Source: Isoetes taiwanensis
Lineage: Eukaryota; Streptophyta; Lycopodiopsida; Isoetales; Isoetaceae
Assembly: GCA_021234155.1 (NCBI GenBank)
Contig: JAJEKV010000041.1
Location: forward strand, 7,882,917 to 7,946,916
Direction of reading: 5' to 3'
DNA: 64,000 nucleotides
The position numbers were made by a program, and so were the translations under genes. This document shows positions 21,650-32,948 of this stretch, piece after piece (within the stretch, counting starts at the first letter, position 1; each line of letters starts with the position of its first letter). The notes beneath the pieces are model-generated. The model ran no database searches. It was not told where the DNA came from and saw only the letters and a list, made by a program, of their open reading frames with translations.

Positions 21650-22262
21650 CTAGAAGAAAAGAAAATGGGGGCTCCAGTAATTGAAGGATGTGTGCATTCC
21701 AATTTCATAAACCAACATCAACCTTCCGTTTTGCATGCTCCATGCCACCACAAGGCAAGGATTGGAATTTTCATTCCCTTTGTGGGAAAAACTATGCAGT
21801 GCAAGCTCCAGCCATGCCTACTTAATATACTAAAGCATCCAGCAGCAACAAAAACATTTGCAGCTTGTTACTTTGATTACCAAATTAAAGAAGCAAGCCT
21901 TAACATCCTCTTGCAGCTATGGCCGTGAAAGAGCATCTGTTTATAAGGGAATCTACCTTCCCTTAAGCTCCAAAAATTAGAGCATTGAAGGATTCGCCAG
22001 ACTATGGAAGCCGAATGAAGAAGAAAAGGAGCTCATATTCTTTACTAATGATCACACTTGCCATGCAGGTTCATTTGCAAATTGCTTCCATGTTCATATT
22101 CATATCGTACTGAAATCCACCATCACCATCTATTTTCAATCCATTGTAGGTCCATTGAACTGCCAAACATACTTCCACATTGGCAGCCAGCTTGAATTCC
22201 ATACTGATCATCAAGCAAAATAAGAGGTTGGGGGGCCAGCTTGTTCTTTTAGTTTGGCATAA
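21650..22262. other. Spacer and 3' internal end of a plus-strand Ty3 element
   Basis: The last 50 bases (GAGGTTGGGGGGCCAGC to TTTGGCATAA) resemble the sequence beside the LTR at 35525 (GAGGGGACCAGCC to TTTAGCATCA), so LTR-C at 22263 is preceded by element 3' sequence with a purine-rich tract. Further left it may be intron sequence of the exons. No other gene is seen. Confidence 0.4.
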
Positions 22263-24343
22263 TGCTGCCATGCTATGGCAGCATGGAAGAGCAAGACACA
22301 TTCTGATATTCTCATGCTCACACTTTGATTTGAACACAGATATACAAGCACAAAGCATCTTTGCACATAGTGAAGAGAAGACTTGAAGACCAAGGTGAGG
22401 ACATTTGACAAAGATCACACAAGCATGCTAAGGAAGGTTTCAAACAACTCAATTTTGAAGATTTGAAGACCCCTTGAAGCGTTCTTGGTATGTGATGCTA
22501 CTATTTGAGTTCTTGACATAACTACATTCCATGATCTCCATCTTAAGTCTTCCATATCCTTTGCCATGAAAACATGCGCATGAGATCCCAAGTTCCATGC
22601 CTACCCTTCATTTCCTAAGGCAAATTGGCTTAGAAGATTTTTTCTAGTCAAAACATCTCCTTCACATTTCATTCACATCATACACACACTTAGCATATCA
22701 TCTCCATCAAATTTCCACTTGATTTGGTCTTACCCATGGTCAAAGGTCAAAATCCTCTCTCTAGAAGTCAAATGATGAGAGGAAATGCAAAATTCCTAAA
22801 GGAAGCAATTTAAAGTCAAAATTTGCCTAGAGAATGCAAATTATATGCATTGGTATTGAAATTGACCTATGACATCACTAAAAAAAGGCCAAGTCATCAT
22901 ACATGTTATTTTCAATGCCATGTCACACCATACACATGTCACCCCATAGAAATTCCATCCTTTACAAAAAATTCTTCAATTAAATTGTTTACAGTTCATA
23001 AGGGTGACACATCATCTTGTCACCTCATCACCAACACCTCCACATCATCATCCACGTCATACACATCATATCCACATCATCTCATGTTTTGACTAGAAAA
23101 AATATTCTTAGCCAAGTTGTTTGACACCTCATCACCCCTACTTGCCATGTCATCCTCATATTGCCAACTCATCTTGCCCACTTGCCACCTCACAATTTTC
23201 ATACCCTTTTAAAGCCAAAAATTAAAAAGCTAGTTCTTGCAAAAAGATTCCACCATCATGAAGAGCATAAAAAAAGATTACTTTTGCAAAAAAGAAATTT
23301 CAAAAATTCGTTTATTTTGGCCTTCATATATGATTTCTTGGGAATTGTGCCAGGCCATGCTTTGCAAAAAAAAAATCCTATCTCCCCCCAAAGTCTAGAT
23401 TCCCCAACCAATCACCCCCGCCACGTGGTATACCTGGGCGTGTGGGGCGGTGGAGGTACCGAGGACCACGTGGATATAGCACGTAATTTATTAATTATAT
23501 TGCATTTGTTATTCTTTTTTATACCTTGGGCTTACTTTTTGAATTTGGCCTGTGGGATATATCGACTTTCTTGCCAAGAACCCTAATCTTTAGAACTGCC
23601 AGGATCCGGCAAATTCACCTTGATTAACCTCTCAATCATTACTCTAAGACGTCGGATTGGCTGTAATACATCAAGAACCTATCAGATAAGCTAAAAAATA
23701 AAATTCTGGCACGGATTTGCCAAGAACAGCACTAAGCAGGGGATTTTAAAAAGGGGAAAAGGGCTCTGAGCAAATTTCCAGGGCTTCGAGGCGAAGAACG
23801 CATCAAGATCTTGGGGGAAAGACCGGTTATGAGAGTTCAAGCTTGGATCAGTCTTCCATATGTCAGATTTTCATGAATGACTGACGATTTTTTGAAGAAT
23901 TTCCTAACTGTATACCTTGTTTGATCCTGTGCTTAAGACTTAGATCTTGGGATCTTTATTTGTTTGTTGTGTGACTCTGAATCAAATGAAAATCCGATCC
24001 TTGTTGACAAATCTGTGAAAGTATTCTGTTGGCTTTGTGTCCGATATCATACTCGTATAACATTCAATCCTTGCATCCCAGCACAAAAAGGAGATGGCAT
24101 AATTGTTGCATAAAGCATATATAGTGTAGATTCATGATAGTTATAGTGCCTGCATAATCCATTGATAGAAATTTGAGCTTGCATAACCAGATCATTATTT
24201 TGCCCTTAACTAGTTTACATTTGCATCATGCTAGAGTGATTTGCATCTCCTCATTTACAGAAGCATTGATAGCATTGATATGACCCAGAAATGCAAAAAA
24301 GTGCATCCAAGCATCTAGCAAATCCGAGATTTGCCTGTTGTTC
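22263..24343 (+). repeat. LTR-C (plus orientation), cut by LTR-A2
   Basis: The repeat starts TGCTGCCATGCTATGGCAGCA, a perfect 9-bp hairpin with a 3-base loop. It shares blocks with LTR-B (CTGTGGGATATATC, GATTTCTTGGGAA) and is matched in reverse by 16870-19381 and by 1105-1709 plus 3355-3567. The right end is lost where LTR-A2 starts at 24344. TTATACCTTGG near 23519 is a candidate TATA region shared with LTR-B. Confidence 0.8.
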
Positions 24344-24848
24344 TGTGACGTTCCAGCATAACATACGATCCGAATACGTATATTATACTGCCGCGTCACA
24401 CGTACATGTCATCATGAGTTGTGCATGTGCATTAAACATATACAACTAAACACCCTTTGCCAAGTGGCAATAACCCATTGGATCCTTTCTAACCTAACCC
24501 TAAAAGTTCCCATATAAGGGTTTTCTTTAAACCCTAAACCTTTCTTCTTTCGCATTTAGGGTTTCCTTGAGCCATTCCGGCCAAGCCAAGACCCTAGTTC
24601 GCATTGTCAGGCATCGAAAAGCCGCATTTGCACAACAGATCTTCTAGGAGCAGCCACCTTCAGCCTTAACGAAGGCATGGACGCATTTCGAGGAGCTGGA
24701 GCGAGTCAGAGATCAGGTAAATGGTCATTTTGTTGTGCAATGCCGACTTTTAGTCCGGCAATGAGCTGGTTTAGCATGTTAGTTCAGCCTTAGAGGCCTT
24801 ATAGATCCTGAGATCACAAGCTCTAACAAAAGAACCTAACTATGGATG
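24344..24848 (+). repeat. LTR-A2, left part (split by the LINE)
   Basis: It starts TGTGACGTTCCAGC and follows LTR-A1 base for base in order up to CCTAACTATG. There it stops, about 500 bases in. The rest of the LTR is found at 43091-44032. The two parts together account for one complete LTR, so what lies between is an insertion. Confidence 0.9.
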
Positions 24849-24892
24849 TTAAGAATAGAATAGAATAGAATAGAATAGAAATTAATGTCCCT
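24849..24892 (-). repeat. LINE 3' tail, (ATTCT)n
   Basis: On the plus strand (AATAG)n runs for about five units beside the break in LTR-A2. On the LINE strand this is an (ATTCT)n tail after the 3' untranslated region. Short tandem tails instead of poly(A) are known in several LINE clades. Confidence 0.8.
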
Positions 24893-25112
24893 TGTGCCCT
24901 CAGGCCCCTGGACTTGTGTAGCATGGGCGAGCTCCCTGAAAGGGCGCTACTAGCACATCACGCTGATTTAATGTAGCCTTTTTTGAAGGCTTACTTTTTT
25001 TTTTTCTATTTGTACCAGCACCCCGCTTTACATCGGCATCGTGGCCGTGCGGTGATGCGTCGTTATCAATCAGCTTTTAACTGAACAATTTGTGTGGGGT
25101 TTATGAGTCGCC

Positions 25113-27683
25113 CCTTGTGCGGTTCATGTTACAAGCCCTCTTTCTTTGTGTACTTCTCGATGTCTGATCATCATTCCCTGAATTGCGTCTGCCGTGTCTC
25201 TCATTGATTCTATCCTTGTCATCAGAATGTGTACTCGTTGTTCCCATCTTATATTTCTGTATTTGTCTCTGATGTCTCCGTATATCAGGCACTCATTAAT
25301 CATGTGGTTCTCATCCTCCGCTTCCCCAGTATCACAGATTCTGCATACTCGGCAGTCCTTTTCTGTTCCCCTCCACCTGTCCTTTTCAATTCTTAGATCA
25401 TGACTTCCCATCCTAAATCTTGCCAGGATGTCTCTTCTGGCCTTTCCTAGCAGGTTATCTCGGTACATCTGATGTCCTATCTACTGTTCTGTATTGAAGA
25501 CTGTCATGAGCCAGAGTGTCTTGGGTCCTGTGTGTTTTTGCAGCCATGCTCTTGTAGCTCTATCAGCCCATTCTTCATTCCACTTCCCTTCGTTTATTAG
25601 GTCACTCAGATTCATTCCCATTTCTCTGGTCCACCTTGCTACATCCTTAAACCACCCACTGCCTATGAGAATGTGTGATTTTGCTGACTCGATGATTGCA
25701 ATACTTGACAGCTTCCCTTGGTGATCTCCTGCATTGTCCTTTATTAGGTATCTGATGGTCCTCTCCCATGCTCTTACCTCCATTGGTTTCTGCCCGGTTT
25801 CGTGTATCATGATTGCTAGTGATGTATTTACCCGTACCATAAATTCCTGTTTGTGCCATTGCCTGAGGATTCCTTCATGTTTGTCCCACTTTTTGTCTGT
25901 TAAACCTGGCCCCCAAGCTTCAACCTCATATAGTTGCGTCGTGGCTACTACTGCACTGAATAAGTAACATTTGATTTTCCAATCAATTATTCTACTTTTA
26001 TTGCAGAAATTTTTCATATTGAAGTAGCTCCCAATGGCTGATTGAAACCTCATGTCTGCACCCTTAGCCCATTTCCCCTGTTGTGTGCATCATACCCCAG
26101 ATACCTGTATTCTGTTGATTCCTCTATTTCTGTCTCCATATACCTGAAAGGTCTATGCTTGTTCTTATGCCCGAAGATGACTATCTTGGTTTTTGCTAGA
26201 TTTACTGTTAGCCCTATTTTTTAACAGAAGGTCTCTAGTATCTTTAGTAATCTGTGCATCCCTTTGTTCTTTGTGGCCATCATGCTCAGGTCATCAGCGT
26301 ACAGCACAATAGGTACCTTGGTATCTCCTAATGTAGGGGCATGTTCGTCCCCCCGCTGTTCTGCTATGTAGCCCTGCAATGCATCTATGTATATCCCGAA
26401 TAAAGTCGGAGATAGGGGCACCCCAGTTTGACGCCTGTATCACAGTTTATTGCCTGTTCTCCCTGTTCCATCTTCGCATATACCCTACCTATGGTACAGT
26501 CTTGCAATCGATCCTACCATGTCTCTTGGTGCTTGCATATCTATCAGCCTTTATAGGAGCTTCTCCCTCGGGATTGTGTCGAATGCTTTCCTAAAATCTA
26601 CAGAGCAGCAAATTATTTTCTTTCTCTGTGCTTTGTTCCGCTCTATTAATATACGGAGGGTTACGAGGTGGTCTGTGGTTGAGTGTTCCGGTCTGAAGCC
26701 TGCTTGTCCCTGTGCCCTCAGATTTTCTGCTTTTGCCCCCGTCCTGTATAATTTCTCCAGATATTTCTCCCATCCGGCTGTTTCAATGGTGTTCTGCTCA
26801 TTCTCGGTTTTCATATTCCCATCTCCCTTCCTTTTAAATCCCTTCCTGAAATTTCGGGGTTGCCTTTTCAGCAATTTGGTGAGACCCCATTGGTGTTGTA
26901 CCAAGTTTTTGTTCCGTTTTAACTTCAACAGTCTTAAGTATGCTGCTCTTTCTGTCTGATACGCCTCCTTTCCTATATGTTCTTTGACCCTTCTTTTTTG
27001 TTCCCTGCATTCCTCATCGTACCATACAGAGGCCTTAAAAGCATTGCTCTTCTTGGGTCTCTTTCTTTTTCCGAATACCTCTGTTGCCACTCTCACCATA
27101 ATGTCATTAAGGATGTTGCCGTTATCATCTGCCTTATGCTTTCCCCATTCCCATTTTTCCATTTCTGCCATGACCGATTGTATGAATGTATCTGTATACT
27201 TTTCCTGAAATTGGATTTTTATCTTCGCCTTCTCTTTCTCCTTTTCCCGTGTGTTATCAGCTTGTGTCGGCTTGCCCCCTTTCAGTGTTTATAGGTCTGT
27301 GGCTTTCCCTTTTTCCAGTCGGCCATTCTAGTAGCATAAATCCTGCGACGATTTCCACCGCTTATATTCATAATTACATAATCCACTACACTCTTCCCAT
27401 GTGTACTCTGGCTCGTGAAATTCCCTGATCCTCCCCATTTTTGTACCCCATTAGCTATGATTACCCCTGTCGCCACATACTTCGAGCAGTAATTCACCTT
27501 TGGCATTGATCTCTGCCTTGTCTTCTGTATCCCTCTTCCACTCCTGTGTTCTTGCCGTATATATCATCTGACCATTTGTTTCATCAATGTTTGTGTTTTG
27601 TGCTTGTTCATGTCCCGTTCTGGCATTTAAATCCCCTATTAGAATCATTGGCCCCTGTTCCTTCCATTTCATCACGCTCTCCC
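25113..27683 (-). pseudogene. LINE ORF2: endonuclease C-part, RT and zinc domain
   Basis: On the minus strand the order is PMILIGDLNARTGHE (endonuclease), a linker with WYDEECREQKRR, QAGFRPEHSTTDHL and VDFRKAFDTIPREKL (RT), MPLSPTLFGIYIDALQGYI and IVLYADDLSMMA (RT active site), then a long thumb region, then FRMGSHDLRIEKDRW and CRVCRICDTGEAEDENHMI (terminal zinc cluster). This is ORF2 of a non-LTR retrotransposon, which nicks target DNA and reverse-transcribes at the nick. Part of the RT fingers is missing before QAGF, and several stops and shifts occur. The first half of the endonuclease lies at 32591-32948. Confidence 0.85.
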
Positions 27684-30230
27684 TGTTGCCTGGCTATAGC
27701 AGGCAACATGTACAAGGCTCCTGAGCAATATCACAGGCAAAAATTTGAAGACCAAGAATACTGAGACCAGAAGACTTGAAGACAAAGATGCTGATGAAGA
27801 ACCCAAAGGATGACTTTAAGTCAAGACACAAGTTCACAACTCAAACTCCAAGGATTGAATGCATTCTCTAGCTCTGAAGGCACTTATGAGGTTTGGAAGA
27901 CCCCTGTGAAGATGGCAAGCTATGATATGGTATTTATCCTTCTCATATTGTGATGATTCTCTATTTGCCTTTTGTTCCATCATACCATCATCCTTATCCT
28001 ATTTTTTCACCCTCATTGCCTTTTCACATCCTATACCATCATGTATTTCATGTGTAACCATTTGTTTCATAGTTGACCTACCATTACCTAGGGCACATTT
28101 TCCAAGGAAGTTGTCAAACCTAAAAGTTGCCTAGCATCGAGCTCTATATCACCATTCTCATCTCATGCCTTGCCATTCCATTGTCACACACTTCATACCA
28201 AGTAGCTAAAGCAAAACATATGTGCTAAGCACAAAAAATACAAAAAACACAAAGATGCCTAGTCACCATCTCCAAGTGACATGGCATGATGACTAGATGT
28301 GCATGTCATCACCACCAAAGCTACTTTGGTCCACTCATCATTTGCTACCTTCATATCTCATTCATCATGTTGCCACCTAAGCACCAAATTTCCACATCAT
28401 CAAATGATGACTAGGCGAGTTTTGACCAAACTCAAAATTGGTCAACCAAATGATCAAATTACCTTGGGAAGTGAACCTACTAGCCTTGCTTACCCTAGTT
28501 GACCTATTTTCTATCCTTCCACTACATTTTCACCTATTGCCACCTCATCATCCATTAAGGCAAAATGCCTTGTTTGACCAACACATATCACATTGACCTT
28601 GCCCAGTCATTCATCTTTTTAACAAAAAAATCAAAATATTATTTTTCCAAAATTTGGCCTTGCCATCTTGAAGCTCCCTTGAAAATATGCCACCTGGCAC
28701 AAAAAATCTCAAAAAAAGACCCCATATAGACCTTCAAATTTCATTTCTTGGGAACCGTGCCCCATGCCAAAAAATGCAAAATTTTCCTATTCTACCCCCC
28801 CCCATCTATCTACCCTCTTATCCTCTGCCAAGTGGCGTCCCCCCTGGCATGCCAAGTCGAAACACGAGCCGAGCTTGGCGTGGGAGGAGACCACGTAATC
28901 AGGAGAAAGGAAAATAGTTCCCTATTTATACCTTGTCCCACTTTTTGATCTCTGCCTGTGGGATATATCATGTCGAACCCTAAAATTTGAATTTTCCAAG
29001 AAACCACCTTTTCGTTGAGCCAAGCGGGGGTGATCATGGCATCTGTTGGCGGTTTTGTCCTACTCCACCGAAAAGAACAGCCCAATTAGACCAAAACCGT
29101 GGCATTGATTGCGAATTTGCCAAGATCCGACCGTGGGACGGGGACTTTAAAAAGGGGTTTGTTCTACATGAATTTTTCGAGGGCCATAAAGCGGATTTGA
29201 AGACCAAGAACGTGAAGTCGTGGCGTCTCTACGAGCTTTGCGTAAGATCCTCCCGCCCGGAAATCAAAATCTCGAGGCATATGTGATGAAATATCCTTGA
29301 ATCTTTTGAAACTTGAAGTTTATTTTGATTGAGTTGTTCTTGGATGATCCAGTCGGACATTCTTGAATACCCTGTGTTGTGAATTTGCTGTTTTGACTTA
29401 ATGAAAATCGGAATTTGGGAAAAGAGTGTGTGAAAGTATGATTGAACTCATTTTGCTATGCATTGTCATTTACAGTTGAGCATAAAGGAATTGAGCAGAG
29501 TACAACTAGTGCTTGTGTAAATCTTTTTTAGAAAAAAGAAAAAATAGAAACGTCTTGCAGAACATGTGTCCTTTGAAAAAGACTAAAAATAGATCTCTTT
29601 TTAAATCATCTGTTAGTTTGTAGGCATCTCTAGTATCCAAGCAACCATCAGAGGCATCAGTAGTGAATATTGAGAGCAGAGAAAACAAAAGGAAGGGAAT
29701 TGACAATTAGAGTGCAAGGACTGTTACAGGCATTGCTATTGAAACGCGGGCAATGCATGTTACAGCAAGAATTTAGGCTTTGTTTGAACCAAGTAAGCAT
29801 ATGCACGTGACCTACAGGAACATACCTAGGTGTGGAAATGTGTTTCTACCACAGAAGATCATTGTTTAGCATTTGGCAAAATCGAGCTCACTGTCCAGGC
29901 CATTGACCAAAAATTGACCCAGTCAGGAAGTTGAGTTGTGAGAAATCTGTAAACACCTTGCTGGTAGACTTTTCACAACAGTCTCCTGGAGTTGGCTAGC
30001 ATGCTTTGGTGAAGATTTCAGGTGCTTTTGAAATAGATGCATGGTTTGGTGGATGTTTGAGCGCTGCTAGTTTCTTTAGCTTTAGGGACTCTAGTGAATT
30101 TGGTATTTCCTTGCAAAGTCATAGATGTTTTTGCGGTCTTGATTGATCACCTCAAGTGATCTGGAGGTCCTGACCATCAAAACACCTTTGTAAGGCCCCA
30201 GTTGGAGACCACCCAGGATAATCTCCAACA
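27684..30230 (+). repeat. LTR-B, 5' LTR of the inserted Ty3 element
   Basis: It starts TGTTGCCTGGCTATAGCAGG and ends ATCTCCAACA, with TGTTG/CAACA termini. The first 25 bases form a 9-bp hairpin. The left flank is CTCCC, the same five bases found in inverted form (GGGAG) beside the other LTR at 32948, which marks the target duplication. It is nearly identical to 32949-35525, so the insertion is recent. TATTTATACC near 28923 is a candidate TATA region. Confidence 0.9.
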
Positions 30231-30233
30231 TTT

Positions 30234-30251
30234 TGGAGGTCCTACCGAGAT
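30234..30251 (+). promoter_or_regulatory. Primer binding site of the LTR-B element
   Basis: TGGAGGTCCTACCGAGAT begins three bases after the LTR end and starts with TGG, the complement of a tRNA CCA end. It is not the tRNA-Met site used by LTR-A. I could not assign the tRNA. Confidence 0.6.
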
Positions 30252-30297
30252 ATCCCTCCTGGAAATCAAGAACTCACCTGGAAATAGAAAAAAAAAC

Positions 30298-31100
30298 ATG
30301 CCTCCAAGTAGGAGAAGTGAGCAGACTGAAGCTCCAGAACCTACTGATCCCATTGGAATGCCCAGTTCAAGCAATGTACCTCCTAATTTGACTCTGCCTC
30401 CCATTTTTGAGCTGAACCTACCAATTACTCCTCCTATTTTCGAGCCCAGCATGAATGCCAATCAATTTTTGAAGACATTTGAAGACTACTACAAAGATTA
30501 TGGTAATAAAAAAGGTTGTAAGTTCTCTGAATTTGTGAAATGTATGAAATCTAGTGAACCTAAAGCGTGGTGTGAGCATGTTACTACTGTTATGGGTACT
30601 AATACTTATGAGAGTCTTGTGGAACAGTTCTTGAGCAGGTTTGGAAAGCTGTCAGCACCACAAGAGCTGGCCAATGAGCTTCAAACTTTCTGCATTCGAA
30701 GTGGAGAGAGCATCAACCAATATGTTGAAAGATTCAGTGCTTACCTTAGAAAATGCCAAAAGAGTCATATCCCCACTCCATCCCTCTTCTTTGTAGCTGC
30801 TTTTATCAAAGGTCTAGCTCCTAGGCCAAGAATTCACAAGAAAATGCTTAGGATCCAAAACCAAGAAGGTTTTGATTCCATACATAAAGCCTTTGCCAAA
30901 GCTACCTCTATATCTGCAGAATTATCTTTCCTACCTGACACTTGCCATCCACATGTTTCAGATCCTTTCTATCCTGATTATGAACAAGAGCCTGTGTATG
31001 TTGTGAAGGAAAAGAGGAAAGCCAAGGTTGAGGAAGAAGTTCAATCGGGTATACAAAAATACTCCTATGGTCAAAAAGGAGAATGGGATACGCTATGGAC
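30298..31100 (+). pseudogene. Gag of the LTR-B element, cut from pol by the inversion
   Basis: From the ATG at 30298 (MPPSRRSEQ) an open frame leads into a retrotransposon Gag core: NQFLKTFEDYYKDYG, WCEHVTTVMG, LVEQFLSRFGK, INQYVERFSAYLRKCQ and FIKGLAPRPRIHKKML. The frame is undamaged up to the breakpoint at TGGAC (31096-31100). Beyond it the reading runs into LINE sequence by chance and stops at 31176. The frame would continue in phase into the zinc-knuckle part at 40792 downward. The LTR ends at 30230, so an ATG inside the LTR is unlikely to be the start. Confidence 0.85.
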
Positions 31101-31526
31101 TGAGGGGTCTAACCCCCGCCATAGGCCAGGACAGCGCGGGCATGACCCCCAACTGGTTCCCAGATCACCAAAATGATACAATAATAAAAATCCATATATG
31201 CATAAATGCATGGATGCATAACTAATCTGGTAGGCAACTACCGAATCTTGGATTGGCATAGAGAGGGTCACCCTTGGCCAATCAACGCAGGTGGAAATAT
31301 GGCAAGGTCTGCAGGGGAGTATCGAATAATAAGGGAAGACGGGCGGAATAATTAATGATTATGGCTAATTCAAAATTCAAAACTAAACGGTGATTTCGAA
31401 TAAAAAGACCATTTTTAGAAATAGAATATATATACCCCTTACGGAAGTATTACGGCTACCTTACCAGAGGAATTCCATCACGATAGTCCAGTCGCGAGCC
31501 ACCACAGTGTATTGTAATCAGGAACG
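31101..31526 (+). other. LINE 5' untranslated part, inverted segment
   Basis: The sequence between the inversion breakpoint and the first ORF1-like ATG has no Gag or Pol similarity. By the reconstruction it belongs to the LINE and joins 40793 upward. Nothing else is recognised. Confidence 0.5.
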
Positions 31527-32590
31527 ATGGCGGAGAACACCAGCAGCAGCCAGCAAAAGAGAGCAGATGCAGCGAAAGCGCCAGTGAGCCAGCAGGACCT
31601 TAGAGATTTTCTGGCGCATATGAACAAGCAACTAGAGTCGAGGATTCCGAGCATGGATGCACTCAACACGCTGGCGGGAACGTGTAACCGCAACAAAATA
31701 GCCATCTCCAGTATGGACGTGAGGTAGGAGGGGTCGAGAGGACAAGCGAGGAGATGCAGCGCAGAATGGACGAGATTGAAGAAGAGAAAGCTAAAATTAT
31801 GCAGAGGTTGGTTGAATTAGAAAAATCAAACGTTGAGTTAGATGCATGGGAGTCATTTGATAGGATAAAGCCACATATCATGGAATTTGAGGAGCAGAAT
31901 AGAATTAAGCATGATGTTAGGTTGATAGGAGTAGCAGAGAAGCTTAATGAGGACACATATCGAGTGACTGCAGAGATAATAGAGACAGTCTTCAAGGAAC
32001 ACCGGAGCATCATAGTCCAAGCAGTGCGGGCAGGCCAATGGAGAGGGCGGTCAAGGCACAAAAACCTGACACTCGGGGACCTGACAGCCAAAGAGAGAAT
32101 ACTGCGGATGGAATCCAGACTGAGGAATGGGATCAAAGTACAAGAGGCTCTAACAGTCATGCAGCACCAGGGGCTGCACAGGGAATTAGCCAAGGCCAGG
32201 GAGCTGAATCAGGCAGGGATACACGCGGGTGTCAGGAACGGCAAAGTCTACCTTCACAAGAGGGTAAGGGAACAAGCGATCCTGACGCAAGAACAGAATG
32301 TGGGGGCACCAGGATTAACAAAAGCAATAGAATTGGGGAAGGAAAATATAAACCCCCTGATGAGCATGCCGAAGGGGCAGGAGAGCAGAGTCCTGGGGGG
32401 GAGGGCGCTAAAAGATAACCTTAGAAGGGAGTCAGCACAGAGGAGTAGAAAGAAGCGAAAACGGGGTCGACGAAGACCGAACACCCCAAGCGGGGGCCAT
32501 GGGCCCAACCCCGACAATGAAGACCAGAGGAAGACCCAGAAGAGCAGGCAATGGCGCAGAATACACGGAGACCATGAAGGAGCAACCTCG
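31527..32590 (+). pseudogene. LINE ORF1-like protein
   Basis: The frame starts MAENTSSSQQKRADAAKAP and shifts near 31720. It continues with a coiled-coil-rich part (MDEIEEEKAKIMQRLVELEK), then VRLIGVAEKLNEDT, EIIETVFKEH and KERILRMESRLRNG. This resembles the nucleic-acid-binding ORF1 of L1-like elements, with coiled coil, RRM-like and C-terminal parts. The tail after about 32300 is basic (RKKRKRGRRR). At least one frameshift breaks it. I base the family call on architecture, not on an exact match. Confidence 0.6.
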
Positions 32591-32948
32591 AGGGAAGAGA
32601 CGCTGACAATATGGTGCTGGAACTGTACCAGATACCCGTGGGACGATGGAGAAAGGCTCGAGGGAGCCCACAGCTGCGATATAATATGTCTAGTAGAGAC
32701 ATGGAAGCACAACGTCAAGAGGCTGCAGGAGGAAGAGGAGTACCAGCTATTCACGTGTTGAAAAGATAAAGATTTCAAGATAGGAAGGGGAAGTGCAGGC
32801 CTGGCCTGTTATATGAAGAATAGTGTAGCTAACAGTGCATGTATTTTACATTCGGATATCACTAAAAGATACATGGTCCTAAATATCCAATTGCAAAACA
32901 AACAAGACCTAATTCTGATCATAGCTAGAACTGCTAGACCTGGGGGAG
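32591..32948 (+). pseudogene. LINE ORF2 endonuclease, N-terminal part
   Basis: The start of an exonuclease-endonuclease-phosphatase fold is visible: LTIWCWNCTRYPWDDG, then SCDIICLVETWKHN, in which the Glu of VETW corresponds to the conserved catalytic position. After a stop near 32760 the same frame goes on with RGSAGLACYMKNSV and LQNKQDLILIIA. It ends exactly at the LTR border (GGGAG, 32944-32948). The other half of the fold is at 27451-27683 on the minus strand. Confidence 0.75.

Noticed and set aside
22071-22418. Minus-strand open frame across the start of LTR-C
   Set aside because: It runs across the LTR border and reads repeat sequence; no splice or domain evidence supports it.
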